Source: Flavicella sp964230805 (GTDB lineage: Bacteria; Bacteroidota; Bacteroidia; Flavobacteriales; Flavobacteriaceae). From it: a stretch of 23,388 bases of DNA. The first letter of the stretch is position 1, and each line of letters starts with the position of its first letter. The notes under the pieces are model-generated. The model was not told the DNA's origin and did not search any database. It worked only from the letters and a program-made list of their open reading frames with translations. Below are positions 6,219-13,191 of this stretch, piece by piece. Both the position numbers and the translations under genes were made by a program. The stretch is taken from the NCBI GenBank assembly GCA_964230805.1, contig CAXRIA010000019.1, forward strand, positions 1 to 23,388. Reading direction: 5' to 3'.

Positions 6219-8846
6219 TCATAAGGCTTGCAAACTTGTTTGCAGGGTCTCTATTTTTGCCAGGGCATCGGCTTCTTTTTTGCGTTCGTTGGCAATTACT
6301 TGTTCCGGTGCATTGTTTACAAAACGTTCGTTATTCAATTTCTTTTGCACCGATTTTAAAAACCCTTGTGTGTAATTCAATTCCTCTTCTAATTTTGCTT
6401 TTTCAGCACTGACATCTATGGCGCCTGCAATGGGAATAAAATATTCATTCGACTTGATACGGAAACTCAAAGCACCTTCCACTGCCTTTTCTACTGACAT
6501 AATTTCTGAGGCATTTCCTAATTTTTGAATAACAGAGGTAAAAGTATCGCCTCCTTTTTCATTTGCGAAAACATAAAGCTGTATACTTTCTTTAAAAGAA
6601 ATGTTTTTTTCTTTTCGAATTTTCCGTATGCCTGAAATCACTTCAGAAGCAAATTCAAAATCTGCTATGATTTTTTCATCAAAAGTACTCACTTCTGGAT
6701 GAGACGCGATAATTAAAGCTTCTTGTGGCGTTCTGTTTTCAATATGTTGCCAGATTTCCTCAGTGATAAAAGGCATAAAAGGGTGCAATATTTTTAAATT
6801 ATCTTCCAAACACTTGATAGCGGCTTTTAAAGAAACACGATCGATGGGCTGTTGATACCCTGGTTTGATCATTTCCAAAAACCAAGAAGAAAAATCATCG
6901 TAAATCAGCTTGTAGATAGTCATCAAAGCCTCACTGATTCTGTATTGTTCAAATGATTTTTCGATTTCTACCAACGCTTTTTGGAACTTTGCCGTATACC
7001 ACTCAATGGCAATTTTAGACGATGTTGGCTGTTCCATCGTCTCTGAAACCTCCCATCCATCAATCAAACGAAACGCATTCCATATTTTACTCGAGAAATT
7101 TCTTCCCTGTGCACACAACTCTTCATCAAACAACAAGTCGTTTCCAGCTGCAGCACTGAGGAGCAATCCCGTACGCACTCCATCTGCACCGTATTTTTTC
7201 ATCAATTCAATGGGATCTGGTGAATTCCCTAAAGATTTTGACATTTTTCTACGCTGCTTGTCACGCACCAATCCCGTAAAATATACGTTGCCAAAAGGTT
7301 TGGCCTCCGCAAATTCATATCCTGCAAAAATCATTCGTGCTACCCAGAAGAAAATGATATCGGGACCTGTGACCAAATCGTTGGTTGGGTAGTAGTACTT
7401 AAACTCTTCATTGTCTGGATTTTTGATTCCATCAAACAATGAAATCGGCCACAGCCACGATGAAAACCAAGTATCCAATGCATCCGGATCTTGCTTTATA
7501 TCCTCGATTGTCAGAGAAGTGTTTTTGGTTTTTTCTTGCGCCAAAACCAGTGCTTCCTCTGCAGTGGTTGCCACTACATAATCTTCCATTCCATCACCGT
7601 AGTAAAAGGCGGGTATTTGATGTCCCCACCACAATTGGCGTGAAATATTCCAATCGCGAATGTTCTCCAACCAATGTCTGTATGTATTGTTGTAATGCTT
7701 TGGATACAATTTGATCTCTTCATCTTTCAAAACCGCGTCCAAGGCTGGCTTTACGATGTCTTCCATTTTCAAAAACCACTGTACCGAAATTTTAGGCTCA
7801 ATAACCGCTTTGGTTCTCTCCGAAACACCTACTTTGTGCATGTGTTGTTCTATTTTCACCAAGGCACCTATTTCTTCCAATTCTTTGGCGATTTCTTTGC
7901 GAACTACAAACCGGTCTTTTCCGTCGTAGTGCAATCCCAATGCATTCAAACTTCCATCATCGTTCAAAATATCAAGCACTTCCAGTCCATGCTTCTCGCC
8001 AATGGCCTTGTCATTTTGATCGTGCGCAGGTGTAATTTTCAAACAACCTGTTCCAAATTCAACATCTACATAATCATCTTCAATGATAGGAATCACTCTG
8101 TTTGCAATCGGTACAATGACTTTTTTCCCTTTTAAATGTGAAAATCTTTCGTCGTTCGGATTGATACAAACCGCCGTGTCTCCTAACAAGGTCTCAGGAC
8201 GCGTTGTTGCTACAGTAATGGACTCTGAAGAACCTTCTATTTGATAGTTGATATAATAGAGGTTTCCTTGCTTTTCTACAAATTCTACTTCTTCATCAGA
8301 AAGTGTCGTTTTTGCTTCAGGATCCCAATTTACCATGCGGTAGCCCCGATAAATCAATCCTTTTTTATAAAGATCGACAAATACCTTGGTAACCGCTTCA
8401 CTCAAATTGTCATCCATGGTAAAAGACGTACGTTCCCAATCACAAGATGCACCCAATTTTTTCAATTGTTCTAAAATGATTCCTCCATGTTTGTCTGTCC
8501 ATTCCCATGCATGTTTCAAAAACGCATCACGTGTTAAGTCTTCTTTGCGAATCCCTTCGGACTTCAATTTCGCAACTACCTTTGCTTCTGTAGCAATGGA
8601 GGCATGATCTGTCCCTGGGACCCAACAAGCGTTGTATCCCTTCAATCGGGCACGACGTATCAAAACATCCTGGATGGTATTATTCAGCATGTGGCCCATA
8701 TGCAATACACCTGTTACGTTTGGAGGAGGAATAACGATTGTATAGGCTTCTTTTTCATTGGGTGTGGAGTGAAAATATCCATGCTCCATCCAGTAGCTAT
8801 ACCACTTGTCCTCTACATTTTCAGGGTTGTATTTGTTCGGAATCAT
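6219..8846 (-). CDS. valS: Valyl-tRNA synthetase
   Basis: ValS charges tRNA-Val with valine. The 875-residue product is full length for a bacterial ValRS. It has the class I signatures HMGH at 49-52 (after PPPNVTG) and KMSKS at 534-538. The CP1 editing domain contains TTRPETLLGDTAV (214-226), where mischarged Thr-tRNA is hydrolysed. The anticodon-binding domain follows, and a C-terminal charged coiled-coil tail (about 805-875) is typical of ValRS. It is first in an operon with the PF13679 methyltransferase and possibly msrA. A strong promoter lies 90 bp upstream (8935-8965), giving a leader of about 80 nt with a short palindrome (8889-8902). Confidence 0.98.
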   Translation of the reverse strand: MIPNKYNPENVEDKWYSYWMEHGYFHSTPNEKEAYTIVIPPPNVTGVLHMGHMLNNTIQDVLIRRARLKGYNACWVPGTDHASIATEAKVVAKLKSEGIRKEDLTRDAFLKHAWEWTDKHGGIILEQLKKLGASCDWERTSFTMDDNLSEAVTKVFVDLYKKGLIYRGYRMVNWDPEAKTTLSDEEVEFVEKQGNLYYINYQIEGSSESITVATTRPETLLGDTAVCINPNDERFSHLKGKKVIVPIANRVIPIIEDDYVDVEFGTGCLKITPAHDQNDKAIGEKHGLEVLDILNDDGSLNALGLHYDGKDRFVVRKEIAKELEEIGALVKIEQHMHKVGVSERTKAVIEPKISVQWFLKMEDIVKPALDAVLKDEEIKLYPKHYNNTYRHWLENIRDWNISRQLWWGHQIPAFYYGDGMEDYVVATTAEEALVLAQEKTKNTSLTIEDIKQDPDALDTWFSSWLWPISLFDGIKNPDNEEFKYYYPTNDLVTGPDIIFFWVARMIFAGYEFAEAKPFGNVYFTGLVRDKQRRKMSKSLGNSPDPIELMKKYGADGVRTGLLLSAAAGNDLLFDEELCAQGRNFSSKIWNAFRLIDGWEVSETMEQPTSSKIAIEWYTAKFQKALVEIEKSFEQYRISEALMTIYKLIYDDFSSWFLEMIKPGYQQPIDRVSLKAAIKCLEDNLKILHPFMPFITEEIWQHIENRTPQEALIIASHPEVSTFDEKIIADFEFASEVISGIRKIRKEKNISFKESIQLYVFANEKGGDTFTSVIQKLGNASEIMSVEKAVEGALSFRIKSNEYFIPIAGAIDVSAEKAKLEEELNYTQGFLKSVQKKLNNERFVNNAPEQVIANERKKEADALAKIETLQTSLQAL

Positions 8847-8888
8847 AATTGCTTCGTGCGTTTGGTAATGTTTTTATCGTTTCAATTC

Positions 8889-8902
8889 AGATCATGTGAT
8901 CT
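8889..8902. repeat. Short palindrome in the valS leader
   Basis: AGATCA (8889-8894), TG, TGATCT (8897-8902) lies inside the predicted valS 5' leader, about 45 nt before the start codon. It could be a small hairpin or a protein site. Nothing else supports a regulatory role. Confidence 0.25.
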
Positions 8903-8934
8903 TCGTTGCTTGTTCAATTCAAAATATGAATGGC

Positions 8935-8965
8935 CAAAAATACAACTATATCTACTCATAGCAAA
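8935..8965 (-). promoter_or_regulatory. valS promoter
   Basis: On the minus strand -33 TTTG (8962-8965), a spacer of exactly 19 bp and -7 TATTTTTG (8935-8942) fit the Bacteroidota consensus TTTG-N19-TAnnTTTG. Transcription should start near 8928, about 80 nt before the valS ATG. Confidence 0.75.
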
Positions 8966-9046
8966 TTAATTATGTCACGGATTGAATCAAAATAGAATAA
9001 AGACTTAGGGAAAAACAGCCTTCCATTTGTAACTGTTTCCATCGAA

Positions 9047-9074
9047 TTGTTTTAACTAAAATCTAACATCTTTG
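9047..9074 (+). promoter_or_regulatory. Weak candidate promoter for DUF1573 gene
   Basis: TTG (9047-9049), 17 bp, CATCTTTG (9067-9074). The -7 element has one mismatch to TAnnTTTG. It lies about 55 bp before the start codon. It is the best match in the spacer but not a strong one. Confidence 0.3.
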
Positions 9075-9127
9075 TATTTTGTGGTTTTGGAAAAAAACTT
9101 ATTTTAGCTTACTCAAAATTATACATT

Positions 9128-9538
9128 ATGAAAAAAATATTTTTAACAATCACTTTTCTTTTGGCAACACTTTTTGTGACAGCCCAAACCACATCGCCAA
9201 CAGAAACCTTTGACGAAAATGCACCTGTATTTCAATTCGAAGAAGAAGTTATCGATTACGGTAAAATAGAACAAAATGCGGATGGTAATCGTGTTTTTAA
9301 ATTTACAAACAGTGGAAAAACACCCTTAATTATCAGCAAAGCGCAAGGAAGTTGTGGTTGCACGGTACCTACTTATGACAAAGCTCCTATCTTACCTGGT
9401 GAAAGCGGAGAAATCAAAGTAAAATATGCCACCAATCGCGTGGGACGTTTTTCAAAAACGGTAACATTGACATCCAATGCTTCAGAACCCAAAAAAATAC
9501 TTCGAATCAAAGGAGAGGTGTTGAAACCAACCGAATAA
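9128..9538 (+). CDS. Exported DUF1573 protein
   Basis: A 136-residue protein with a signal peptide (hydrophobic core about 5-18, cleavage after Ala19 in TAQ) and no lipobox. The mature part is one DUF1573 domain (PF07610), an immunoglobulin-like beta-sandwich related to ASH/MSP folds. Characteristic are DYGKI (43-47), the cysteine motif SCGCT (75-79), PGESGEIKVKY (90-100) and the terminal LRIKGEV. The family is abundant in Bacteroidota envelopes; its biochemical role is unknown. The two cysteines might form a disulfide or bind metal. The gene is alone on its strand, divergent from valS and convergent with the GlmU-like gene, and has its own terminator. Confidence 0.92.
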   Translation: MKKIFLTITFLLATLFVTAQTTSPTETFDENAPVFQFEEEVIDYGKIEQNADGNRVFKFTNSGKTPLIISKAQGSCGCTVPTYDKAPILPGESGEIKVKYATNRVGRFSKTVTLTSNASEPKKILRIKGEVLKPTE

Positions 9539-9556
9539 GACCATCGATATACGAAT

Positions 9557-9587
9557 AAAAAGCCATCCCTTCGGATGGCTTTTTTTT
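9557..9587. terminator. Terminator after DUF1573 gene, likely bidirectional
   Basis: A stem AAAAAGCCATCC (9557-9568) / GGATGGCTTTTT (9573-9584) closes a CTTC loop and is followed by T to 9587. It lies 19 bp after the DUF1573 stop. On the minus strand it also shows a T5 tail and could terminate the GlmU-like operon ending at 9611. Confidence 0.93.
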
Positions 9588-9610
9588 ATAGACTTGAAAG
9601 AAAATGATGT

Positions 9611-10777
9611 TTACAAATCCCTGTATTTTTGTGTTGTTTCAAAAATCGATTGCACTATTTTTTTCTCTTGTCTTGAAAAATCAAAGCCTCTCAAGGCTCT
9701 AATGCGTTCGACTGTTTTAAAAAAATCTTCAAGTCTTGTTTCTTCTTCATTTCCCCAAGAAAATGAAGGAATGAATTTTTTGGAAAAATCAACGCCAAAC
9801 ACATTCGCACCCACACCCACAATCGTACCTGTATTCAAACAAGCACCTATTGAAGTTCGGGTGTAATCGCCGAAAACCTGACCAAACTTCAAAGTGTCTA
9901 ATTCTTTAAATTCATCCCATTCGTAGCTCCAAACTTTTATTTTGGAATAATTGTTTTTCAAGTTCGACCCCGTCGTGTTGGCTCCTAAATTGCACCAGTC
10001 TCCGACAATCGAATCTCCTAAATAGCCGTCATGCCCTTTGTTCGAATAATTCATGACAATACTGTTTTTTAATTCACCTCCTACCACACTATTTTTACCG
10101 ACGCTCGACGCACCATAGATCTTACTTCCCATTTTAACCAACGAGCCGTCTCCCAAAGAAAAAGCGCCTCGAATCATTGCACCTTCCATCACAATGGCTT
10201 TTTTTCCAAGGTAAATAGGGCCTTCGCTCGCATTCAAAAAAGAAAATTCAACCACAGCACCTTCTTCTAAAAAAATGCGTTCTGGACAAATAACGTGATT
10301 GGTTTTACTTAGGGGTTGTGAAATTCTGTCTTTGGTAATCTTTTCAAAATCTGCCTCGAACACCACCTTGTTTTTTTGAGACAAATCAGGCAAACTCACA
10401 ATCCGAAGTGGCACTTCTTCACAGAGGATTGATTGATAACTTTCAAAATCAACTTCTTTCTGCGAGGACTCTACAAAAAAAGCCACAACTTCACCTTCGT
10501 GAACAAGCATTTGATTTTTGGACAGTGCCTTGATTTGATTCACAAGAACCTGATTTGGGAGGTATGTTGCTTCAATAAAAACATTTTGTTCCCATTCAAC
10601 CATTGGAAATTTGTCTTCCAAATAGTCTGTGGTCAAAACAGTACAAGTAGTGTTCAAATACTGCTCCCATTTTTCTTTGATCGAAGAAATACCCACATGT
10701 AAATGAGCAACAGGCCGCGTAAAAGTGAGCGGTAAAAATTTTTCTCTCAAGGGACCATCAAATAAAATACAATTCAT
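9611..10777 (-). CDS. GlmU-like sugar nucleotidyltransferase/acyltransferase
   Basis: A 388-residue two-domain protein. The N-terminal half starts MNCILFDGPLREKFLPLTFTRP, the form seen in the NTP_transf_4 / TIGR03991 group of GlmU-related proteins in Bacteroidota. The C-terminal half, about 190-345, is a left-handed parallel beta-helix with hexapeptide-type repeats (for example GPIYLGKKAIVMEGAMIRG and SSVGKNSVVGGELKNSIV). GHDGYLGDSIVG and GANTTGSNLKNNY are the conserved blocks of this group. Members are predicted to activate a sugar 1-phosphate and/or acetylate an amino sugar for UDP-GlcNAc-type precursors. The exact reaction has not been shown for this protein, and the classical GlmU N-terminal motif is diverged. 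It is the last gene of a three-gene operon, 26 bp after the DUF5777 gene. Confidence 0.85.
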   Translation of the reverse strand: MNCILFDGPLREKFLPLTFTRPVAHLHVGISSIKEKWEQYLNTTCTVLTTDYLEDKFPMVEWEQNVFIEATYLPNQVLVNQIKALSKNQMLVHEGEVVAFFVESSQKEVDFESYQSILCEEVPLRIVSLPDLSQKNKVVFEADFEKITKDRISQPLSKTNHVICPERIFLEEGAVVEFSFLNASEGPIYLGKKAIVMEGAMIRGAFSLGDGSLVKMGSKIYGASSVGKNSVVGGELKNSIVMNYSNKGHDGYLGDSIVGDWCNLGANTTGSNLKNNYSKIKVWSYEWDEFKELDTLKFGQVFGDYTRTSIGACLNTGTIVGVGANVFGVDFSKKFIPSFSWGNEEETRLEDFFKTVERIRALRGFDFSRQEKKIVQSIFETTQKYRDL

Positions 10778-10803
10778 TTTGCATACACAATTTTGGGAAA
10801 TTT

Positions 10804-11655
10804 TTAAAAAACTCTCAGTAAGTTGAACCCAAAGAAAACATCACCCCCGGACCAATCACCATTGGCATTTAAAAATCCGGTATCATTCATTTGTTGTGCG
10901 TTCGTAAAATGGAGTTGAAACACATGGCCTCCTGTCTCTATATCAAAACCAATGGACAGTGGATTTTGAAACCTATTTTCCACAGCTCTGTTTCCATGTG
11001 CCACATAATCCAAATTCAACGTCCATCGTTTCGATAATTTATAGCGACCTCCCAGTCCTAAGGCATACTGGCTGTTCTCTTGATTTTCGAAAGGCGTAAA
11101 GTTTTCATGCCAATAAATGGGTGCTATTTGCAAGGAAAGTTTGTCATTCATTTTTCGTGAAATCAACAATTCTGCCAAATAATTGAATCGTTGTTCGTTC
11201 GTAAAATTCACATAACTCGGATCCGGATCTGCCGATTTGTAAGCCACCGCTCCAAAGGCAACAATTGAAAACGGAAAACCATTTTTTTCTTGATTTTGAA
11301 TTTTTAATTTGGCCGTTGCATCGTAGGTTTTTTCCATAGAACTTCTCGATATACTGGCTGTGAGTCCATCGGTAATACCGTAAATAAAACTAAACCGAAT
11401 TTGAGCTCCATCCAAACCGAATAAATCTTTAAAACCTCCTTGTATGGAACTAAAACGGTGCGCAATTACAAAATACAAATCGCCTTGAGCCGCCAATTTG
11501 GTCGACTCTAAATTTACAATTTTTAGGCCTTTAAAAACGGAAGTTACGTCACCTGTTTCTTCCAATTCCCCCTGTAATTCTTCAAGAAGTTCCTCTTGGG
11601 CATGGGTGATTTGAAAAACGAATAGCCATAATAAAAAGGGATAGAAACGCTTCAT
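10804..11655 (-). CDS. DUF5777 outer-membrane beta-barrel protein
   Basis: A 283-residue protein with a signal peptide (cleavage likely after Ala19, THAQ). The body is of alternating beta-strand character rich in aromatic residues (for example GDLYFVIAHRF, QIRFSFIYGITDGLT, ALGLGGRYKLSKRWTLNLDY). It ends in LLRVF, with the terminal phenylalanine typical of outer-membrane barrels. The overall pattern matches the DUF5777 beta-barrel family of Bacteroidota. Function is unknown. It is the middle gene of an operon, 15 bp after the OB-fold gene and 26 bp before the GlmU-like gene. It also neighbours the divergent haem-lipoprotein/YceI pair, so a role in envelope redox or lipid handling is possible, by inference only. 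Confidence 0.82.
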   Translation of the reverse strand: MKRFYPFLLWLFVFQITHAQEELLEELQGELEETGDVTSVFKGLKIVNLESTKLAAQGDLYFVIAHRFSSIQGGFKDLFGLDGAQIRFSFIYGITDGLTASISRSSMEKTYDATAKLKIQNQEKNGFPFSIVAFGAVAYKSADPDPSYVNFTNEQRFNYLAELLISRKMNDKLSLQIAPIYWHENFTPFENQENSQYALGLGGRYKLSKRWTLNLDYVAHGNRAVENRFQNPLSIGFDIETGGHVFQLHFTNAQQMNDTGFLNANGDWSGGDVFFGFNLLRVF

Positions 11656-11670
11656 TTTTTATTTTTTTAA

Positions 11671-12057
11671 TTATTTTTTGACAACGGAACATTCATCGAG
11701 TTTTACGACTTCTAACAATTCATCAAAACCAATACATCTCCCCTTAATTGTTGTTCTAGGATTCTTAATTTTCTCTAAATTTTTTGAAAAATAACACACC
11801 ACACGCGTGTTCAAAGTCACACTATTGGCATCTCGCTCTGACACCGCACCCGTCACAGTTATTATTTTGTTTAAATATTTCTTCGTCGCCTGATTTGAAT
11901 TTTGAGCAAACTCCATATAAATCTCCTCAGAGGTTCTTTCAAAATCAGTTTCCGCTGTTTGAACATCGCGGTGTTTTTGATAAATATACTTGTAAGTGGC
12001 GAGTCCAAAAACCACAAAAAACAAGAACAATAGCAAACCGATAGCCTTTTTCCACAT
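11671..12057 (-). CDS. Membrane-anchored OB-fold (tRNA_anti-like) protein
   Basis: A 128-residue protein with one N-terminal membrane helix (about 4-22) that probably stays uncleaved, followed by a soluble domain. That domain (about 38-128) shows the pattern of the tRNA_anti-like OB-fold family (PF12869): KKYLNKIITVTGAV, then NTRVVCYF, then RCIGFDELLEVVKLDECSV. Two of its three cysteines (in RCIGF and DECSV) lie near the C-terminus. Such proteins are common in Bacteroidota next to envelope genes; despite the name, nucleic acid binding is not demonstrated. It is the first gene of the operon with DUF5777 and the GlmU-like gene, and divergent from the haem-lipoprotein gene across 124 bp. Confidence 0.75.
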   Translation of the reverse strand: MWKKAIGLLLFLFFVVFGLATYKYIYQKHRDVQTAETDFERTSEEIYMEFAQNSNQATKKYLNKIITVTGAVSERDANSVTLNTRVVCYFSKNLEKIKNPRTTIKGRCIGFDELLEVVKLDECSVVKK

Positions 12058-12181
12058 ACTACGAAAATATCAAATTCTTTTGGAAACAAAAAAATCCGTA
12101 AATTTAGGGTATCAAAATAAGGCGGGTCTATTTTAATTTCAGCCCCCTTTTTTCGAAACGAACTACCCTAATTCAACAAAG

Positions 12182-12541
12182 ATGTACAAAAAATTATTAC
12201 TATCCGCTCTTTTTATTTCATTAACCGTAAGTTGTACTTCCGATTCGGAAGCAGATGTTATCGGACCTATAACGGATCCTGATCCCGTATCGATTACTTA
12301 TGTGAATACCATTGAAAATTTGATTACGCAAGGATGTGCAAGCACAAACTGCCACGGAGGAGGCAAAAGCCCCATGCTCACCAACTACGAGCAGATCAAA
12401 ACGGCTTTTGAGGCTACAGGTACATGGAGTGCCTTAGGAAGAATTGAAAGCGGAAACATGCCCAAAAATGGATCTCCCTTTAGTCAAACAAGTATTGACA
12501 ACATCAAAGCGTGGATTGCGAATGGCTATCCCAATGAATGA
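12182..12541 (+). CDS. Small haem c-type lipoprotein with CX4CH motif
   Basis: A 119-residue exported protein. The signal peptide ends in a lipobox SLTVSC (Cys18), so the mature protein is lipid-anchored. The remainder resembles a small cytochrome c domain. GCASTNCH (51-58) has Cys52, Cys57 and His58 in a CX4CH arrangement instead of CXXCH. GNMPKNG with Met93 is a likely distal haem ligand, followed by a helix ending IKAWIANGYPNE that is typical of cytochrome-c C-termini. Covalent haem attachment is inferred. The alternative is a degenerate cytochrome fold that no longer binds haem. It is translationally close to the YceI gene (3 bp gap) and probably cotranscribed. No consensus promoter could be identified. 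Confidence 0.75.
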   Translation: MYKKLLLSALFISLTVSCTSDSEADVIGPITDPDPVSITYVNTIENLITQGCASTNCHGGGKSPMLTNYEQIKTAFEATGTWSALGRIESGNMPKNGSPFSQTSIDNIKAWIANGYPNE

Positions 12542-12544
12542 TTT

Positions 12545-13093
12545 ATGAAATTAATCGTTTCATCTCTTCTTTTTTTTGCAACACTGCAATGCTATGCGCA
12601 ACAAAAATTTATAACGAAATCTGGACAGGTTCGTTTTGAAGCATCTGTTCCTTCTTTTGAAAAAATTGAAGCAAAAAACGACAAGGTCACGGCAATTTTA
12701 AAAGCCGATACCGGAGAAATAGCTGTGTTGGCCTTGGTACAAGGTTTCCGTTTCAAGATCGCACTTATGGAAGAGCATTTCAATGAAAGTTATGCAGAAA
12801 GCGACGTATTTCCCAAAACGATGTTCACGGGTAAAATTGTCGATTTCTCCCAAGAAGATTTCCAAACTGAAGAATACAAACCGATCAAATTGCAAGGAAA
12901 TTTCACCTTTCATGGGGTGACAAAGGAAATCAGTGTGCCTGCTACCTTACGCTTCATAGATGACACCTACACATTGTCCGCTTCTTTTTCAATTCTGGCC
13001 TCTGATTACAAAGTTAAAATTCCTAAAATTGTCCGAAATAAAATAGCCAAGGACATTGCGATCCAACTGCAGTTGGATCTAAACGAAAAATAG
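12545..13093 (+). CDS. YceI-family lipocalin-like periplasmic protein
   Basis: A 182-residue protein with a signal peptide (cleavage probably after Ala18, CYAQ) and a YceI domain covering the mature part. Visible family features are SGQVRFEASVPSFEKIEAKND, an alternating beta-barrel with MEEHFNESYAESDVFPKTMFTGKI, and GNFTFHGVTKEISVPATL near the C-terminal third. YceI proteins form an extended lipocalin barrel that binds polyisoprenoid or quinone-like lipids in the periplasm. The ligand here is not known. It is the second gene of a two-gene operon after the haem-lipoprotein, which suggests a redox or isoprenoid-linked task. It is convergent with carB, with a terminator between them. Confidence 0.9.
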   Translation: MKLIVSSLLFFATLQCYAQQKFITKSGQVRFEASVPSFEKIEAKNDKVTAILKADTGEIAVLALVQGFRFKIALMEEHFNESYAESDVFPKTMFTGKIVDFSQEDFQTEEYKPIKLQGNFTFHGVTKEISVPATLRFIDDTYTLSASFSILASDYKVKIPKIVRNKIAKDIAIQLQLDLNEK

Positions 13094-13117
13094 CCCCTCC
13101 CAACCCCTCTACAAAAC

Positions 13118-13148
13118 GAAAGCGACCTCCTATTCGGAGGTCGCTTTC
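13118..13148. terminator. Hairpin terminator between yceI-like gene and carB
   Basis: A perfect 13-bp stem GAAAGCGACCTCC (13118-13130) / GGAGGTCGCTTTC (13136-13148) closes a 5-nt loop between the two convergent genes. The T-tracts are short (TTTT on the minus strand), but the stem is strong. Confidence 0.8.
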
Positions 13149-13191
13149 TGCAGCCATGTGTTTTTATGGCCTTTTAACAAATGCGTTGAAA

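Noticed and set aside
13095..13191. A frameshifted remnant of the MGS domain after carB
   Set aside because: Only 100 bp with a strong terminator follows the stop, then the YceI gene; there is no room for the domain.
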